A stretch of DNA of 12,946 nucleotides from Rhodospirillales bacterium (GTDB lineage: Bacteria > Pseudomonadota > Alphaproteobacteria > Acetobacterales > Acetobacteraceae): NCBI GenBank assembly GCA_025352915.1, contig JANXSA010000175.1:1-12946 (forward strand), given 5' to 3'. The notes beneath the pieces are model-generated. The model searched no databases. It was not told the origin of the DNA and saw nothing but the letters and a program-made list of their open reading frames with translations. The position numbers and the translations under genes are program-made. Shown piece after piece: positions 12,837 through 12,946 of this stretch. Every line of letters begins with the position of its first letter. Position 1 is the first letter of the stretch.

Positions 12837-12844
12837 CGGGCGGG

Positions 12845-12946
12845 TTAGCGAATCGCGGTGCCCCCGCCGAATCCAAGGAAGCCGGCCTGAGGGGCGGGGG
12901 TGCCCGGGTCGGCGCCGCGCTGGCGCACGGGCACGGCGGCGGCGCG
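12845..12946 (-). CDS. C-terminal end of an unidentified protein (partial, 5' end outside window)
   Basis: The minus-strand frame enters from the right edge, reads 33 codons and ends at TAA (12845-12847). The visible residues end in ADPGTPAPQAGFLGFGGGTAIR. The Gly-rich, Phe-containing ending looks like a protein C-terminus rather than random GC-rich DNA, and the stop lies 20 nt before the creatininase ATG, as in a tight operon. No family can be named from 33 residues. A second minus-strand frame is also open here, so the call is moderate. Confidence 0.45.
   Translation of the reverse strand, partial: RAAAVPVRQRGADPGTPAPQAGFLGFGGGTAIR

Noticed and set aside
11685..12848. Plus-strand open frame (about 387 codons)
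   Set aside because: Overlaps the hotdog gene out of frame and is antisense to the creatininase gene, whose metal-binding motifs prove the minus strand is coding.
1..12946. Search for CRISPR arrays, tRNA or rRNA genes, toxin-antitoxin pairs, phage or defence genes
   Set aside because: No regularly spaced direct repeats, no cloverleaf-like or rRNA-like sequence, and none of the translated genes belongs to a recognisable phage or defence family.

Overview
The window looks like ordinary chromosome from a high-GC alphaproteobacterium. Three things suggest Acetobacteraceae or a related Rhodospirillales: most codons end in G or C, the catabolic gene families here are typical of that group, and so is the dispersed repeat built on a TTCTTTTTGTGAACAAAAAG palindrome. 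The assignment rests on composition and recall, not on a search. There is no rRNA, tRNA, CRISPR array, integrase, transposase or recognisable defence or secretion locus.

Left part, all on the minus strand (1-4817). Reading 5'->3' from the right: a class III PLP aminotransferase (3420-4817), an EamA/DMT transporter (2426-3382), a calcineurin-type phosphatase (1699-2412) and a NIPSNAP-family protein (1334-1654), in close series and ending in a strong hairpin (1308-1333). Then comes the 5' part of a Tat-type peptide/nickel-class ABC solute-binding protein that runs off the left edge. The aminotransferase has a plausible promoter at 4846-4875 and, upstream of it, a striking AT-rich perfect 24-bp palindrome (4899-4922).

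Middle (4849-7567). A low-complexity Ala/Pro/Arg-rich hypothetical protein (4849-5394, minus) may be transcribed leaderless. A second solute-binding protein gene (5711-7288, minus) is bracketed by two copies of a composite element of about 200 bp with inverted-repeat ends (5490-5707 and 7382-7567), resembling a non-autonomous MITE.

Right part. A plus-strand pair encodes a CaiB/BaiF CoA-transferase (7655-8779) and an SDR oxidoreductase (8791-9591). It is followed by an unrecognised four-helix membrane protein (9674-11068) and a hotdog/MaoC-like dehydratase (11143-11934). Convergent to these is a creatininase-family amidohydrolase (11981-12824, minus), whose reading frame is broken by one base inside a perfect 24-bp GC palindrome. 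The last 102 bases hold the 3' end of another minus-strand gene.

Taken together the genes describe uptake of organic nitrogen or peptide-like compounds, amine transfer, amide hydrolysis and CoA-linked acid catabolism. No single pathway can be assigned. I do not see a clear novel system. The points most worth checking are the leaderless Arg/Pro-rich small gene, the 24-bp operator-like palindrome, the repeat pair around the solute-binding protein gene, the orphan membrane protein and the creatininase frameshift.
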